A DNA stretch of 36,293 nucleotides from JBIOWF01 sp044868295 (GCA_044868295.1 JBIOWF010000328.1:1-36293); one strand, 5' to 3'. Shown: positions 7,818 to 15,125, numbered from the stretch's first letter. Numbers and translations: made by a program. Notes: generated by a model from the letters alone, not told the origin.

Positions 7818-8098
7818 CAGGCGCTCGATCCGCAGCGGCAGGCCACAGAGTCGGGCTCCGGCACAGGCCGGGCGACGCGCAGCAGAGAGTCAACCGGAAC
7901 GCCGAGCGCAGCTGCGATCGCGTCGATGATGCGGTCGGACGCGGGTTTGATCTCGCTCTCGATGAGGCTGAGGTAGCTCTGGTCGATTCCTACGGCCCCG
8001 GCGACGTCTTCTTGGGTACGTGCCGCCTTCTTACGGAACGCCCTGACTGCCGGGCCGTTTTGGGGTCCATCTCCAACCATGAGAGGAGTCTTGCGCAT
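7817..8098 (-). CDS. XRE-type helix-turn-helix regulator, first gene of the element operon (93 aa)
   Basis: A compact Cro/C1-type HTH protein: RAFRKKAARTQEDVAGAVGI (helices 1-2), then DQSYLSLIESEIKPAS (recognition helix and the start of helix 4), then AIAAALGVPVDSLL. The short tail ends in CRCGSSA. It should bind operators in the divergent region 8099-8305 and control the operon it heads and perhaps the opposing HTH gene. No ribosome binding site precedes the ATG at 8098, but TATGAC lies five bases upstream and could be the -10 box of a leaderless transcript. ATG 8080 is an alternative start. Whether it acts as a repressor or as a Cro-like antagonist cannot be told. Confidence 0.85.
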   Translation of the reverse strand: MRKTPLMVGDGPQNGPAVRAFRKKAARTQEDVAGAVGIDQSYLSLIESEIKPASDRIIDAIAAALGVPVDSLLRVARPVPEPDSVACRCGSSA

Positions 8099-8305
8099 AT
8101 GAAGTCATATGAACAGAGGAAAGCGAAGATCAACTTATCTTATCTTCTCCAACCGGACCATCTGACGCAAGATGACTCTATCGAGACAGTAATAAAGTCA
8201 GATCAGATCAGATGTGACATGGACGCGCCTGCCTGCGTCATCTACAGTTGGTGACGGCTGAACTTATGACCGCCCATGGGGCACAAAGCGGACGAAAGGG
8301 ATTCT
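8099..8305. promoter_or_regulatory. Divergent control region between two HTH genes
   Basis: This 207-base stretch is less GC-rich than its surroundings and separates two diverging regulators, the layout of a phage genetic switch. On the minus strand TTGATC (8134-8129) and TATGAC (8109-8104) form a weak promoter whose transcript would start about at the ATG. CATATGA occurs twice ten bases apart (8096-8112). GTCA(8197)...TGAC(8218) encloses tandem GATCA units, a possible operator. These sites are read by eye; no footprint is implied. Confidence 0.5.
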
Positions 8306-9031
8306 GTGGACGCCCAAATGCGGCCAAAATGGGAACGCCTCGGCCGTCTACTGGCGGAACGGCGCGCCCGTCTCGACCCCCGCTTCGCTACCCGCAAGGC
8401 CTTCGCCCAGGCGACCGGCCTCAACCTCGGCCTTCTGCGAGACCTTGAGAACGCGACACGCGACACGTTCACGCCCCCGACCCTCGCGGCAGTGGAAGCC
8501 GCCTATAAGTGGACGCCCGGCTCGATCGATGCCGTCTTGGCCGGCGGCGACCCGGTAGAGGTCGCGCCCGTGACCGCGGTCTCAGCCATGGCCCTTGGGA
8601 GTTACTCCCGCGCCACACCCATCCGCCCGCCCACCGACACGGATATCTTCGGCCAGATCTTCAACGATGGAGACGTCGTGACGATCACTGAGACGGCCAC
8701 GGTGCGCCGCTTCCCGAACTGGTTCACCAGCGAACTGGAGAGGCGTGGCGCGGACCTCACGGTCGTGGGTGCCGCTGTCGAGACGTTGCGTGAGATGGCT
8801 GCGCACTACCGCTCCACGCTCGCCGAGCTCCTGCTAGAGGCGGGCTTGGCCAATCTCCCAGAGTTGGAGATCCGGCCAATCGAAGAGCCTGACGACCTCG
8901 CGGCGTTCAAGAAGCGGGCGGAACATATCCTGGCGGACCCGCGCCTCAGCCGAGGGCAGCGGAAGGACGCCGAGGCGTACTACAAGAAGCTGCTCACAGA
9001 GCTAGAGGGGAAAAGGCGCGGGCCCGACTAG
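8306..9031 (+). CDS. HTH-domain regulator, divergent to the element operon (241 aa)
   Basis: The N-terminus (RPKWERLGRLLAERRARLDP, then FAQATGLNLGLLRDLENATR) is the HTH type seen in many actinobacterial regulators that begin KWxxLGxLL and contain a GSI-type loop (WTPGSIDAVLAGG). The remainder is unlike typical phage repressors: a low-complexity bridge, a charged helical segment (FTSELERRGADLT) and a C-terminal helix pair with EAYYKKLLTELEGK. GTG 8306 is preferred because GAAAGGG lies five bases ahead; ATG 8276 has no such site. It probably sets lysogenic control together with the opposing XRE gene, but no peptidase or oligomerisation domain is recognised. Confidence 0.75.
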   Translation: MDAQMRPKWERLGRLLAERRARLDPRFATRKAFAQATGLNLGLLRDLENATRDTFTPPTLAAVEAAYKWTPGSIDAVLAGGDPVEVAPVTAVSAMALGSYSRATPIRPPTDTDIFGQIFNDGDVVTITETATVRRFPNWFTSELERRGADLTVVGAAVETLREMAAHYRSTLAELLLEAGLANLPELEIRPIEEPDDLAAFKKRAEHILADPRLSRGQRKDAEAYYKKLLTELEGKRRGPD

Positions 9032-9032
9032 A

Positions 9033-9317
9033 TCAGGCGCTGTGCCGGAACCAGTGCGCAGGCGGGTCATCGTCCTCGTCGCGCTCCTGCATGGTGCCGT
9101 CGACCTGCATCGCGGCCAGGCGCAGCCTGGCGTGCGCCAGCAGGTTCTCGTTAGGTCTTGTGAAAAGCGTTGCCGCGGCCGTCAGTCCTGTGATCAGTGC
9201 CAGGATGCAAACGACCATATGGATTCGGATTTCCGTGCCGAGCAGTGCAGTGGCGATCATGCCACCGACCGCTAAGGCCGCTGCCGCGTATACGGCCCTC
9301 CGTGCATAGACCCCCAT
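9033..9317 (-). CDS. Two-helix membrane protein (94 aa)
   Basis: Two hydrophobic helices are evident, about residues 8-27 and 33-52, separated by a short loop (TEIRI), followed by a soluble tail with an acidic patch (ERDEDDDPP) and a final WFRHSA. The ATG at 9317 has GAGAGGA six bases upstream. It faces the HTH gene with almost no gap (stops at 9031 and 9033), so the two are convergent. It could be a superinfection-exclusion or other lysogeny membrane protein, since such genes often lie beside repressors, but this is a guess. Confidence 0.6.
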   Translation of the reverse strand: MGVYARRAVYAAAALAVGGMIATALLGTEIRIHMVVCILALITGLTAAATLFTRPNENLLAHARLRLAAMQVDGTMQERDEDDDPPAHWFRHSA

Positions 9318-9499
9318 TGACGATCCTCTCCCGCCGGACCTTCCCCCCAAAGACGGACCGGACGCGTGTCGATTCCCACGGCGAGACGCGAGGCTTGGGC
9401 AGGACCGTAACAGCACGCCTAGGCCTATCGGGCCTGTTCGGTGCGCTTTGGAGCGATCCCGCCAGCATGACCGCAAAATAACCGAAATGCGCGATTCAC

Positions 9500-9543
9500 C
9501 GCAACTTTTTCTGCGTATTGTCAGATAGTTGCGACCTGACCGG
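9500..9543. repeat. Inverted repeat CGCAACT/AGTTGCG in the HTH gene promoter region
   Basis: CGCAACT (9500-9506) is matched by AGTTGCG (9537-9543) with 30 bases between them, in the 300-base gap between two diverging element genes. The spacing is too long for a strong terminator; two operator half-sites or two separate sites are more likely. The rest of the gap, apart from the promoter at 9554-9581, shows nothing clear. Confidence 0.3.
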
Positions 9544-9553
9544 TAAGAGGATC

Positions 9554-9581
9554 TTGAAGCGGGCGCGATTTGCGATACATT
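9554..9581 (+). promoter_or_regulatory. Probable promoter of the HTH gene at 9617
   Basis: TTGAAG (9554-9559) and TACATT (9576-9581) are separated by 16 bases, close to a housekeeping sigma promoter; the transcript would start near 9588, about 30 bases before the ATG. TTGCG is repeated around the -10 box (9570, 9580), which could be part of an operator. Confidence 0.5.
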
Positions 9582-9616
9582 GCGGACATATGACCAGACG
9601 GACATGAGGAGTTCTC

Positions 9617-10096
9617 ATGACTTCCGGCGACGCGGACCACCGCCGCCTCGCCGCCGCGATCGCCTCACGGAAGAAGCAGCTCCGCCTCCAATGGGAGGAG
9701 ATCGCCGAAGCGGCAGGCATCACGAGCGCCCACCTGCGAAAATTCCGGAGCGGCGAGACCGGCCTGCGGCCCGCCACCCAGGCCGGACTGGAAACAGCCC
9801 TCGCATGGCAAGCAGGCGCCTTCGACCGAATCAAGGCCGGAGAACAACCCGTCCCCCTTCAGCACGAGCAGGCCGCGGCCGAGGCGAAGGCGCCCGCGTC
9901 TCCACCTCCCCAAGGCGACCGGCAGACCCTGCTTCGAGTGGTGGACGGTGGTGCCGTGAGCTTCACCGCCCCACGAGGGGCCAGCGAGGAGCACATCCAG
10001 GAGATGGCCAACCGCATCGCGGAATTCGCCCGCCAGCTCAACGAGGAGTACGGCTACACCGCGACGGGCGGCGATCAAGAGAGTAAGCGTCAGTAG
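9617..10096 (+). CDS. XRE-type HTH protein (159 aa)
   Basis: The first 60 residues form a Cro/C1-like HTH: LAAAIASRKKQLRLQWEEIA, AAGITSAHLRKFRSGE, then PATQAGLETALAWQAGAFD. A Pro/Ala/Gln-rich linker follows (residues 75-105) and then a second small domain ending in a helix (EEHIQEMANRIAEFARQLNE). GAGGAG stands five bases ahead of the ATG and a promoter is seen at 9554-9581. It is the third HTH protein of the element and is transcribed alone, with a perfect palindromic terminator after it. Its target is unknown. Confidence 0.8.
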   Translation: MTSGDADHRRLAAAIASRKKQLRLQWEEIAEAAGITSAHLRKFRSGETGLRPATQAGLETALAWQAGAFDRIKAGEQPVPLQHEQAAAEAKAPASPPPQGDRQTLLRVVDGGAVSFTAPRGASEEHIQEMANRIAEFARQLNEEYGYTATGGDQESKRQ

Positions 10097-10109
10097 GGCC
10101 GCATCTGCC

Positions 10110-10135
10110 GTACCGGGCGCGGCCGCGCCCGGTAC
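10110..10135 (+). terminator. Perfect 26-base palindrome after the HTH gene
   Basis: GTACCGGGCGCGG and its exact reverse complement form one continuous palindrome 14 bases after the stop at 10096. It would fold into a very stable hairpin. There is no U-run, as is common for actinobacterial terminators. A protein-binding palindrome is an alternative. Confidence 0.65.
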
Positions 10136-10390
10136 GAGGTTCCGCCGCCGCATGGGGCCTCCGTCACCCACCCGCTATGGCCAAGCGCGAGATGACCAAG
10201 ATGTACCGGAATCGCTCGGCTTAAGAGGCGGCGCGCCAAGCGGACGAGGGAGACTGAGATCACAAGTGCGCTGATCAAGAGCCCTAAACGATATTGGACC
10301 TACTAAAACAGGCCAATAGGGATCTCCCTAGTGACAATCCATGCCGATGGTGCCAAAGTGACTGATCCAGCACGAAAGAAGGCACAACCC
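10136..10390. other. Intergenic stretch without a recognised gene
   Basis: About 255 bases between the palindrome and the next gene. The only open frame of note is a 15-codon one starting at 10176 without a ribosome binding site, which I do not call. The part after 10270 is AT-richer (TATTGG near 10293, TACTAAAAC near 10301) and probably holds the promoter of the gene at 10391, but no convincing -35/-10 pair is seen. Confidence 0.4.
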
Positions 10391-10840
10391 ATGGAGATGA
10401 CACTCGATCCAACAATCCCGACCCCAGTAACGCGCTTCCACCCCGTTACCGCGGCCACACTCCTGCACTTTGGTTGCGAGGCGGCCATCTTCGTAATGAC
10501 CGGAGACCTGGTCAATCCGGCGCAACTCTGGCTGTATGACGGCGATGCCGTCGACGAGTCGGTCGTCCGCAAGATGGAAGCGATCGGCCAGCACGCCCAT
10601 GATCGGTCACAGAGAAGGAACGCTCCATCGGACGGCTGGGGCGAAATGATGATCGTCCCCGACAGCTACATCAGCCCAGACGAAATGCACTACACCCTCA
10701 CCCCAGCCGGCTACCTCATCCCCGTCCCGCGAAAACTCGTCCGGCCACGCCTGATCCATGACCTCAACGAGATGGGGACCCAGGCCATGCGCTACGTGGC
10801 CCCACCCCCACCCGGCTCATCGGTCACCTACTACATGTAG
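10391..10840 (+). CDS. Uncharacterised element protein (149 aa)
   Basis: A soluble protein with a hydrophobic core segment (ATLLHFGCEAAIFVMTGDL), the phrase LWLYDGDAVDESVVRK and an aromatic C-terminus rich in Pro (APPPPGSS, ending VTYYM). ATG 10391 is chosen because AGAAGG lies nine bases upstream; the frame also opens at GTG 10331. No family is recognised. It is a single gene between two hairpins and is convergent with the GntR gene, so it may be expressed in the lysogen, like the neighbouring regulators. Confidence 0.6.
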   Translation: MEMTLDPTIPTPVTRFHPVTAATLLHFGCEAAIFVMTGDLVNPAQLWLYDGDAVDESVVRKMEAIGQHAHDRSQRRNAPSDGWGEMMIVPDSYISPDEMHYTLTPAGYLIPVPRKLVRPRLIHDLNEMGTQAMRYVAPPPPGSSVTYYM

Positions 10841-10958
10841 TGGAACGGCCTAGTGACACCAGGAAATACGTCAGTTAGCATGCGGCAACCAGGCCAGCCG
10901 CGATGACGCTTACCGTCCCACGGCGAGACAGCGAGAGGCCGACTGGCCAGGAGGTGGA

Positions 10959-10987
10959 CCACCCCGGCAGGGCAATTGCCGGGGTGG
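10959..10987. terminator. Bidirectional hairpin between convergent genes
   Basis: CCACCCCGGCA (10959-10969) pairs perfectly with TGCCGGGGTGG (10977-10987), leaving a seven-base loop. It lies between the stop of the 149-aa gene (10840) and the stop of the GntR gene (11035), so it can terminate both. No long U-run follows on either strand. Confidence 0.65.
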
Positions 10988-11034
10988 CCGTCTATTGGCG
11001 CGACGATGTCCATCCGCGCCGGTCCGCGGTGACC

Positions 11035-11289
11035 TCAGCCCGACTCCGAATCCTGCCCCGTGGGGCGCGCGACGAAGTTGCCCAAGTACGGCTTCGTCAC
11101 GACCAGACCTTCGGCCCGAAGCCGGCGAACGGCTCTGCGGGCAGTCTGGGCGTCAACGCTGAACTCCTGCGCCAACTGCCGTTCCGACGGGACCCGGTTT
11201 CCCGGCTTGTAAACGCCATCGACGATCCGCTGCTTCAGCAGGTCGTAGATCTGGAGCCACCGGTATTCGTCGTCGCGGAGCTGGGTCAC
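11035..11289 (-). CDS. GntR-type winged helix regulator without effector domain (84 aa)
   Basis: The protein is essentially one GntR winged-helix domain: IYDLLKQRIVDGVYKPGNRV, PSERQLAQEFSVDAQTARRA, then RLRAEGLVVTKPYLGNFV. There is no room for an effector-binding domain. Short GntR proteins of this sort (KorSA-like) regulate excision or transfer in actinobacterial integrative elements. The GTG at 11289 is the most likely start because it leaves the domain complete; the frame continues upstream to 11367 through low-complexity residues, across the repeats at 11334-11363. No ribosome binding site is seen, so the mRNA may be leaderless. Confidence 0.8.
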   Translation of the reverse strand: MTQLRDDEYRWLQIYDLLKQRIVDGVYKPGNRVPSERQLAQEFSVDAQTARRAVRRLRAEGLVVTKPYLGNFVARPTGQDSESG

Positions 11290-11333
11290 GGCAGGACCGT
11301 ATGCGGGTGTGTGGCAGGGCCCGCTGGGGACCA

Positions 11334-11363
11334 GCGGGACCCTGCGGGAGCCTGCGGGATCCC
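11334..11363. repeat. Three tandem 10-bp repeats upstream of the GntR gene
   Basis: GCGGGACCCT, GCGGGAGCCT and GCGGGATCCC follow each other without gaps. The period is one helical turn, so a bound protein would see all copies on one face. The position, 45-75 bases upstream of the GntR start and between it and the integrase stop, suggests autoregulation by GntR or another element regulator. The rest of 11364-11511 holds no recognised feature. Confidence 0.6.
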
Positions 11364-11511
11364 GCACCAGTGAATGCGGGCATGACAGCTCAACGGCAAC
11401 CCCGCCTGCTCTGTGAAGGGGTGCGGAGCCGCGGGCAGCTCCGCCAGAGTGACACTTCGGACGCTACGCGCCGATCAGCCGGTGATCCATACCGGCGCCG
11501 GGAAGGACCGG

Positions 11512-12918
11512 CTACCCGCTCTCGTCGACCGGGTCCAGCCGCACGCTCGCCGGATCAAACCCCGGCCCCCGCCACGTCGCCGGCAAAATCACCACACGGT
11601 ACAGAGCGCGGACCGTCTCCGCCTGGACGTCCACCGGAGTCTGCCCCCACTGCTCGGCCGTACAGCCGGCCATCCGCGCGAGTAGCCGCTGCCGGGATGT
11701 CGTGGCGTGCCGGGATCGCAGGTCTTCGATCTTCCGCGTGAACTCGCTCAGCTGATCGGCCATCTGCTCCGGGTCCAGCTCCGGATGATCGATTAGCTTG
11801 GCGAACTTCGCCTTCAGCTCGGCCTTGCGGCGCTCCAGGGCGACGATCTCTGTAGCCACGCCCGGATCCGGCACAAGCACGTCATCCATCAGTTCCGGGT
11901 CTTGGAGGCGACGCAGCACACGCGCGGTGACATAGTGGTCCAGATGCTCGACATTGCGGGCGACGCGGTCCTCGCACGCGGCGTTCGCGCAGAAGTACAG
12001 CCGAGCGTTCTTGCGGTTTCGGCCGCCGGATGGCTTCACCCGCACGGTCGACCCGCACCTGTAGCACTCGGCCACCCCTGTCAGCAGGTAGCGCCGTTCC
12101 CGGCCGGGATACGGGTAGTCCTCGGCCTGCTTGTGGAGCAGTAGCTTGACGTCCTCCCATTCCTCGACCGAGATGATCGGCTCCCACACGGCCTCGTACA
12201 GGTTGCCGCTGTGGGCGACCAGGCCGGCGATTCGTGGGGCCACGAGCAGGTGCTTGAGGCTACGCCCCGCCCACCGGTTGCCTTGGCTGGTCGTGGACAC
12301 CTCGTTCATCCACGCGATCACGCCGCCCTGCGTCTGACCGGCTAGCAGCCGGTCGACGGCCTCCCGCAGGACCGCGACCTCTCCCTCGCGGCGGGTCATC
12401 ATGTCCGGCTCGAAGCCGAACGGGCGCTTCCCGCCGCCGCTTGGGCGGCCCTGCTTGGCGCGTTCGGCCCAGCCTCGCCGGACGCGGCGGGATGTGTTCG
12501 CTGATTCCCGGCACGCCTGCGCTGCCTCGATTCGCAGGATGAACCGGTCATCCTCGCTGCTCAGGTCGCGGACGCCCGACACGGACGCCAGCGGCAGCCG
12601 GTACTCCTCGGTCAGCTTGAGCAGCAGTTCCAGGTCCCACGGCTGACGGATCAGCCGGTCCCCGTGGTAGACGAGAACCGCGTCGACTTCCCGCCGCTCG
12701 ATCGCCGCCAAGAGTGCGTCCCACCCGGGCCGTTTGCGGTTGCGGGACCAGGCCGACCGGGAGTTGTCGTGATAGACGTGGGCTTCGGAGATCGGCCAGG
12801 CGAGTCGGTCTGCGAGTTTGCGGCAGTCGGCTTCCTGCCGCTCTACCTTTTCCAGGGATCCATCGGGTGCGTAGGACAAGCGGCAGTAGATGGCCGCTCT
12901 GGTGGTAGGTGGGGGCAT
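11512..12918 (-). CDS. Large serine recombinase (integrase)
   Basis: The 468-residue protein has the serine recombinase layout. The catalytic domain starts with AIYCRLS (Ser15), followed by the QEADCRKLAD helix, the phrase VLVYHGDRLIRQPWDL (the conserved Asp-Arg-Leu-x-Arg) and SSEDDRFILRIEAAQA. The Recombinase domain follows with GGGKRPFGFEPD. A zinc ribbon (CYRCG and CANAAC, about residues 285-315) and a coiled coil (ALERRKAELKAKFAKLI, near 355) complete it. It integrates the element by attP x attB exchange, and excision would need a directionality factor, not identified here. The ATG at 12918 lies within about 40 bases of the host junction. Its length and key residues look intact. Confidence 0.95.
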   Translation of the reverse strand: MPPPTTRAAIYCRLSYAPDGSLEKVERQEADCRKLADRLAWPISEAHVYHDNSRSAWSRNRKRPGWDALLAAIERREVDAVLVYHGDRLIRQPWDLELLLKLTEEYRLPLASVSGVRDLSSEDDRFILRIEAAQACRESANTSRRVRRGWAERAKQGRPSGGGKRPFGFEPDMMTRREGEVAVLREAVDRLLAGQTQGGVIAWMNEVSTTSQGNRWAGRSLKHLLVAPRIAGLVAHSGNLYEAVWEPIISVEEWEDVKLLLHKQAEDYPYPGRERRYLLTGVAECYRCGSTVRVKPSGGRNRKNARLYFCANAACEDRVARNVEHLDHYVTARVLRRLQDPELMDDVLVPDPGVATEIVALERRKAELKAKFAKLIDHPELDPEQMADQLSEFTRKIEDLRSRHATTSRQRLLARMAGCTAEQWGQTPVDVQAETVRALYRVVILPATWRGPGFDPASVRLDPVDESG

Positions 12919-13859
12919 GCTGAAAGTGTAGGTGTTTTCATGCTATTTAGTTCGACGACCTCGGAACCTCTCACCTCGCCCACCACCAGGCGATCAGGGC
13001 GCATGCGCAAAGCCTGCCGTACGAGCTCGCGCAGACCCACGCCGCCGACGCCTTCGAGGTTGGGAGGCCGCGCCTCCAGCCGGACCACATGGGGATGCTG
13101 GGGCCGCAGTTCGGCGGAGTCCTCGACCAGCAGCAACCGCTCTCCCGGATCGGCCAGGGAGAGCATGGCCGACAGCATCGTCGTCTTTCCTGTGCCCGTT
13201 CCGCCCGTGACCAGGAAGGCCAGCCGCGCTTCGAGGATCGCGCGCAGGATCTCCGGACCGGTGCCGGGGACGAGCTCCTCAACTGTGAACGTGCGGCGGG
13301 GTGGCAGACGAAGCGACAGGCACGTGCCGTCGGGCGCGATCGGCGGCAGCACCGCGTGCAGCCGCACGCCGCCGGCCAGTCGCGCGTCCACATAGGGGCT
13401 CGCATCGTCGAGACGACGGCCGGCGGCGGCAGCCAGGCGCTGGGCGAGCCGCCGTACAACGTCGTCGCCGGGAAAGGTGACGGATGTCCGCCGTAGTCCT
13501 CCGCCGTCGTCGACCCACACCTCCCGCGCCCCGTTGACCAGCACGTCCGTGACGCCCTGCTCTGCCAGCAGGCCCTCCAGGGGCCCGGCGCCGATCAGCT
13601 CGGCGCGCAGGGTCCTGGCGATGGAGAGGACCTCGGCGTCCCCGAGGACCGCCCGCTCCGCACGGAGGGCCGACGCCACCTGGGCCGCTGTCGGCTCGGC
13701 ACCGGTCCGTGCCAGCCGTACCCTGACCGCCTCGACCAGCTCCGCAGAAGCCGCCGGAGCGACACCGACCAGGTGATCTATCCGGCGCGGGACCCTGCGG
13801 CCTTCAGGCCCGGGCAGAGAGTCTTCAAACGGCCTGCCTGCGGATGAAGTGACGCTCAT
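12843..13859 (-). pseudogene. tadA: tadA (CpaF-type pilus/secretion ATPase), cut by the element
   Basis: Residues 1 to about 303 are a normal TadA/CpaF secretion ATPase: an N-terminal domain with GPLEGLLAEQGVTDVLVNG, VDARLAGGVRLHAVLPP, Walker A GGTGTGKTT (about 218-226), the Asp box VEDSAEL and Walker B LVVGEVRG (about 291-298). After SEVVEL the frame enters the element and ends after 32 unrelated residues at 12843, inside the integrase start. The lost part holds the His box and C-terminal helices needed for hexamer ATPase function, so the product should be inactive. It is coupled to ssd by an ATGA overlap. The rest of tadA and the tadB/C and pilin genes should lie beyond the left end of the element. 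Confidence 0.9.
12919..12990. other. Probable attachment-site junction (element/tadA)
   Basis: Rightwards from about 12955 the minus strand encodes VVGEVRGSEVVE, the normal TadA Walker B region. Leftwards the frame reads NSMKTPTLSACP, unlike the family, which continues with a leucine and an ALNTGHxG box. The crossover therefore lies near 12945-12970, within or beside GAGGTCGTCGA, as expected for a serine-integrase att site of 40-50 bases next to the integrase gene. The exact core cannot be set without the left junction. Confidence 0.75.
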
Positions 13860-14896
13860 CGTTCCTCCAGGAGCATCGGCAGCAGGCCGGAACAGAAACG
13901 GCCCAGGGGACTACGGCCGAGCGGAGGTGGATCGCCGCGGTCGAGGACCTCGACAAGGCCGCGCTGCTCGGGGAGGACTCCGGCGCAGGCGATGTCCAAT
14001 GACGTCGCCACGACGTCGGGATCCAGGCTTCCCGCGCGCAGCACGGCGCGCAGGTCGCCGGTGTGGCGGCGCAGCTCAGCCAAGATCTGGCCAGCCGAGA
14101 GCACGCCTCTGACGTCGGCATGAACGACGAGCACCGTGACGGCCGCCCGGGAAAGGGCCTCGATGGCGCCTTCGTCCACGTGGCGGGGCAGATCCACGAT
14201 CACCAGGTCACAGCCTCGTCGACCGGCGTCGAGCACGGCCCGCATCGCCTCTCTGGGGATGCGCGCCGGTTCGCCGCGATGCCAGGACAGCACGGTCAGC
14301 TCACCGAACGTGGGAAGCGCGTCATGGAGAGCCGTGAAGCTCACCCTCCCCTCCCTGCCGACGATGTCGGGCCAGCGGGCTCCGGTGGCCTCCTCCTCAC
14401 CGAGGACGACGTCGATGCCCCCGCCCAGCGGATCGGCGTCGACCAGCAGGGTGCGTCGGCCTGACCGCGCGGCGGTGAGCGCGAGGGACGCCGCCAGAAT
14501 GGTCGCGCCGACGCCTCCCCTGCCGCCCGAGACGCAGACGACGTTGCCCGCCCTGGTGGCGGGCTCGACCGCCTCTCCCAGCTCGTCCACGAGAAGGCGC
14601 TCCGCGTCGGGCAGCTCCAACACGGTTTTCGCACCGATGGCCACGCACCTGCGCCAGATGCCCGGGTCGTCCGGCTCGCGGGTCACGACCAGCACGTTCT
14701 GCCGTGGCGGCGGGCAGGTGGCCGCGAGGTCGTCAGCGAGGTCGCCGCCGACGAGGATCAGCGGAGCGCGGGTCCAGTAGGGCCGGGCATGTGTGGCCAC
14801 GTTGGCGACGTCGAGCTCCACCCCCGCAGCGGCGGCCATGCGCAGGAGATCGTCGAGGAGTTCCTGGTCGTCGGTGATGGCCAGAGGCCGGTGCAT
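13856..14896 (-). CDS. ssd: Ssd/CpaE-like septum-site or pilus-localising ATPase
   Basis: The 346-residue protein has an N-terminal receiver-like part (LILVGGDLADDL, VLVVTREPDDPGIWRR) and a MinD/ParA-like ATPase part with a deviant Walker A, SGGRGGVGATILAASLAL at about 118-135, in which the usual lysine is replaced. LLVDADPLGGGIDVVLG and LVIVDLPRHVD follow as the A' and Walker B segments. This is the Ssd protein of actinobacteria (Rv3660c in M. tuberculosis), linked to septum placement and, as CpaE, to Tad pilus positioning. It is the first gene of the ssd-tadA operon. ATG 14896 is used; the frame extends ten codons further without support. Confidence 0.88.
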   Translation of the reverse strand: MHRPLAITDDQELLDDLLRMAAAAGVELDVANVATHARPYWTRAPLILVGGDLADDLAATCPPPRQNVLVVTREPDDPGIWRRCVAIGAKTVLELPDAERLLVDELGEAVEPATRAGNVVCVSGGRGGVGATILAASLALTAARSGRRTLLVDADPLGGGIDVVLGEEEATGARWPDIVGREGRVSFTALHDALPTFGELTVLSWHRGEPARIPREAMRAVLDAGRRGCDLVIVDLPRHVDEGAIEALSRAAVTVLVVHADVRGVLSAGQILAELRRHTGDLRAVLRAGSLDPDVVATSLDIACAGVLPEQRGLVEVLDRGDPPPLGRSPLGRFCSGLLPMLLEER

Positions 14897-15036
14897 CGTG
14901 CGCCTCCCTGTCGTCGGGAGACCCACCTTGCGCGATCGGAAACCCGCCCCCGATGGCCGAACGGGCCTCTGTGGATAACGCCACTACCTGTGGACAAGCG
15001 TCCGGCCGTACACCTCGGGGAAAGCCGTACACCTGG

Positions 15037-15125
15037 AGAAAAAGGCGACCCCCGCTGGGGGGACAGCGGGGGTCGCCGACCGGTCCGGCTCCGGGGGGGT
15101 AGAGCCGGTCCCGTTTTCAGAAGAA
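15037..15125 (-). ncRNA. 6C small RNA
   Basis: On the minus strand two hairpins follow one another, each with a run of cytosines in the loop. The first pairs CCGGCTC (15085-15091) with GAGCCGG (15102-15108) and has seven C in the loop. The second has a perfect 13-bp stem (15044-15056 with 15065-15077) and a loop of GUCCCCCC. Five U residues follow (15043-15039), making the second hairpin a terminator. Two C6-loop hairpins define 6C RNA, and the position just upstream of ssd is that of B11 in mycobacteria and the 6C RNA of Streptomyces, as I recall. The 5' end is estimated. 6C RNA affects growth and sporulation by pairing with mRNA through its C-loops. Confidence 0.88.

Larger units (their letters stand above)
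1..12955. mobile_element. Right-hand portion of an integrated prophage-like element inserted in tadA
   Basis: The segment holds a phage-type recombination module (YqaJ-like exonuclease plus RecT), an HNH nuclease, three HTH proteins, a GntR regulator and a large serine integrase at the extreme right. Nearly all genes at 1-8098 are on the minus strand with 4-base start/stop overlaps, as in phage early operons. The right boundary is set by the integrase start (12918) and by the point where the tadA reading frame stops matching its family (about 12950). No structural, packaging or replication genes are visible, but the element runs off the left edge, so a full phage, a satellite or an integrative conjugative element are all possible; the RecT/exonuclease pair favours phage. 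Confidence 0.85.

Noticed and set aside
10176..10223. 15-codon open frame starting ATGGCCAAGCGC
   Set aside because: No ribosome binding site and too short to support without conservation data.
11413..11685. Plus-strand frame with a CSVKGC-like start near the integrase end
   Set aside because: The start lies after an in-frame stop, most of it is antisense to the integrase, and no ribosome binding site is present.
13856..14896. A partition ParA protein of the element
   Set aside because: The deviant Walker A without lysine, the receiver-like N-terminus and coupling to tadA identify it as Ssd/CpaE on the host side of the junction.
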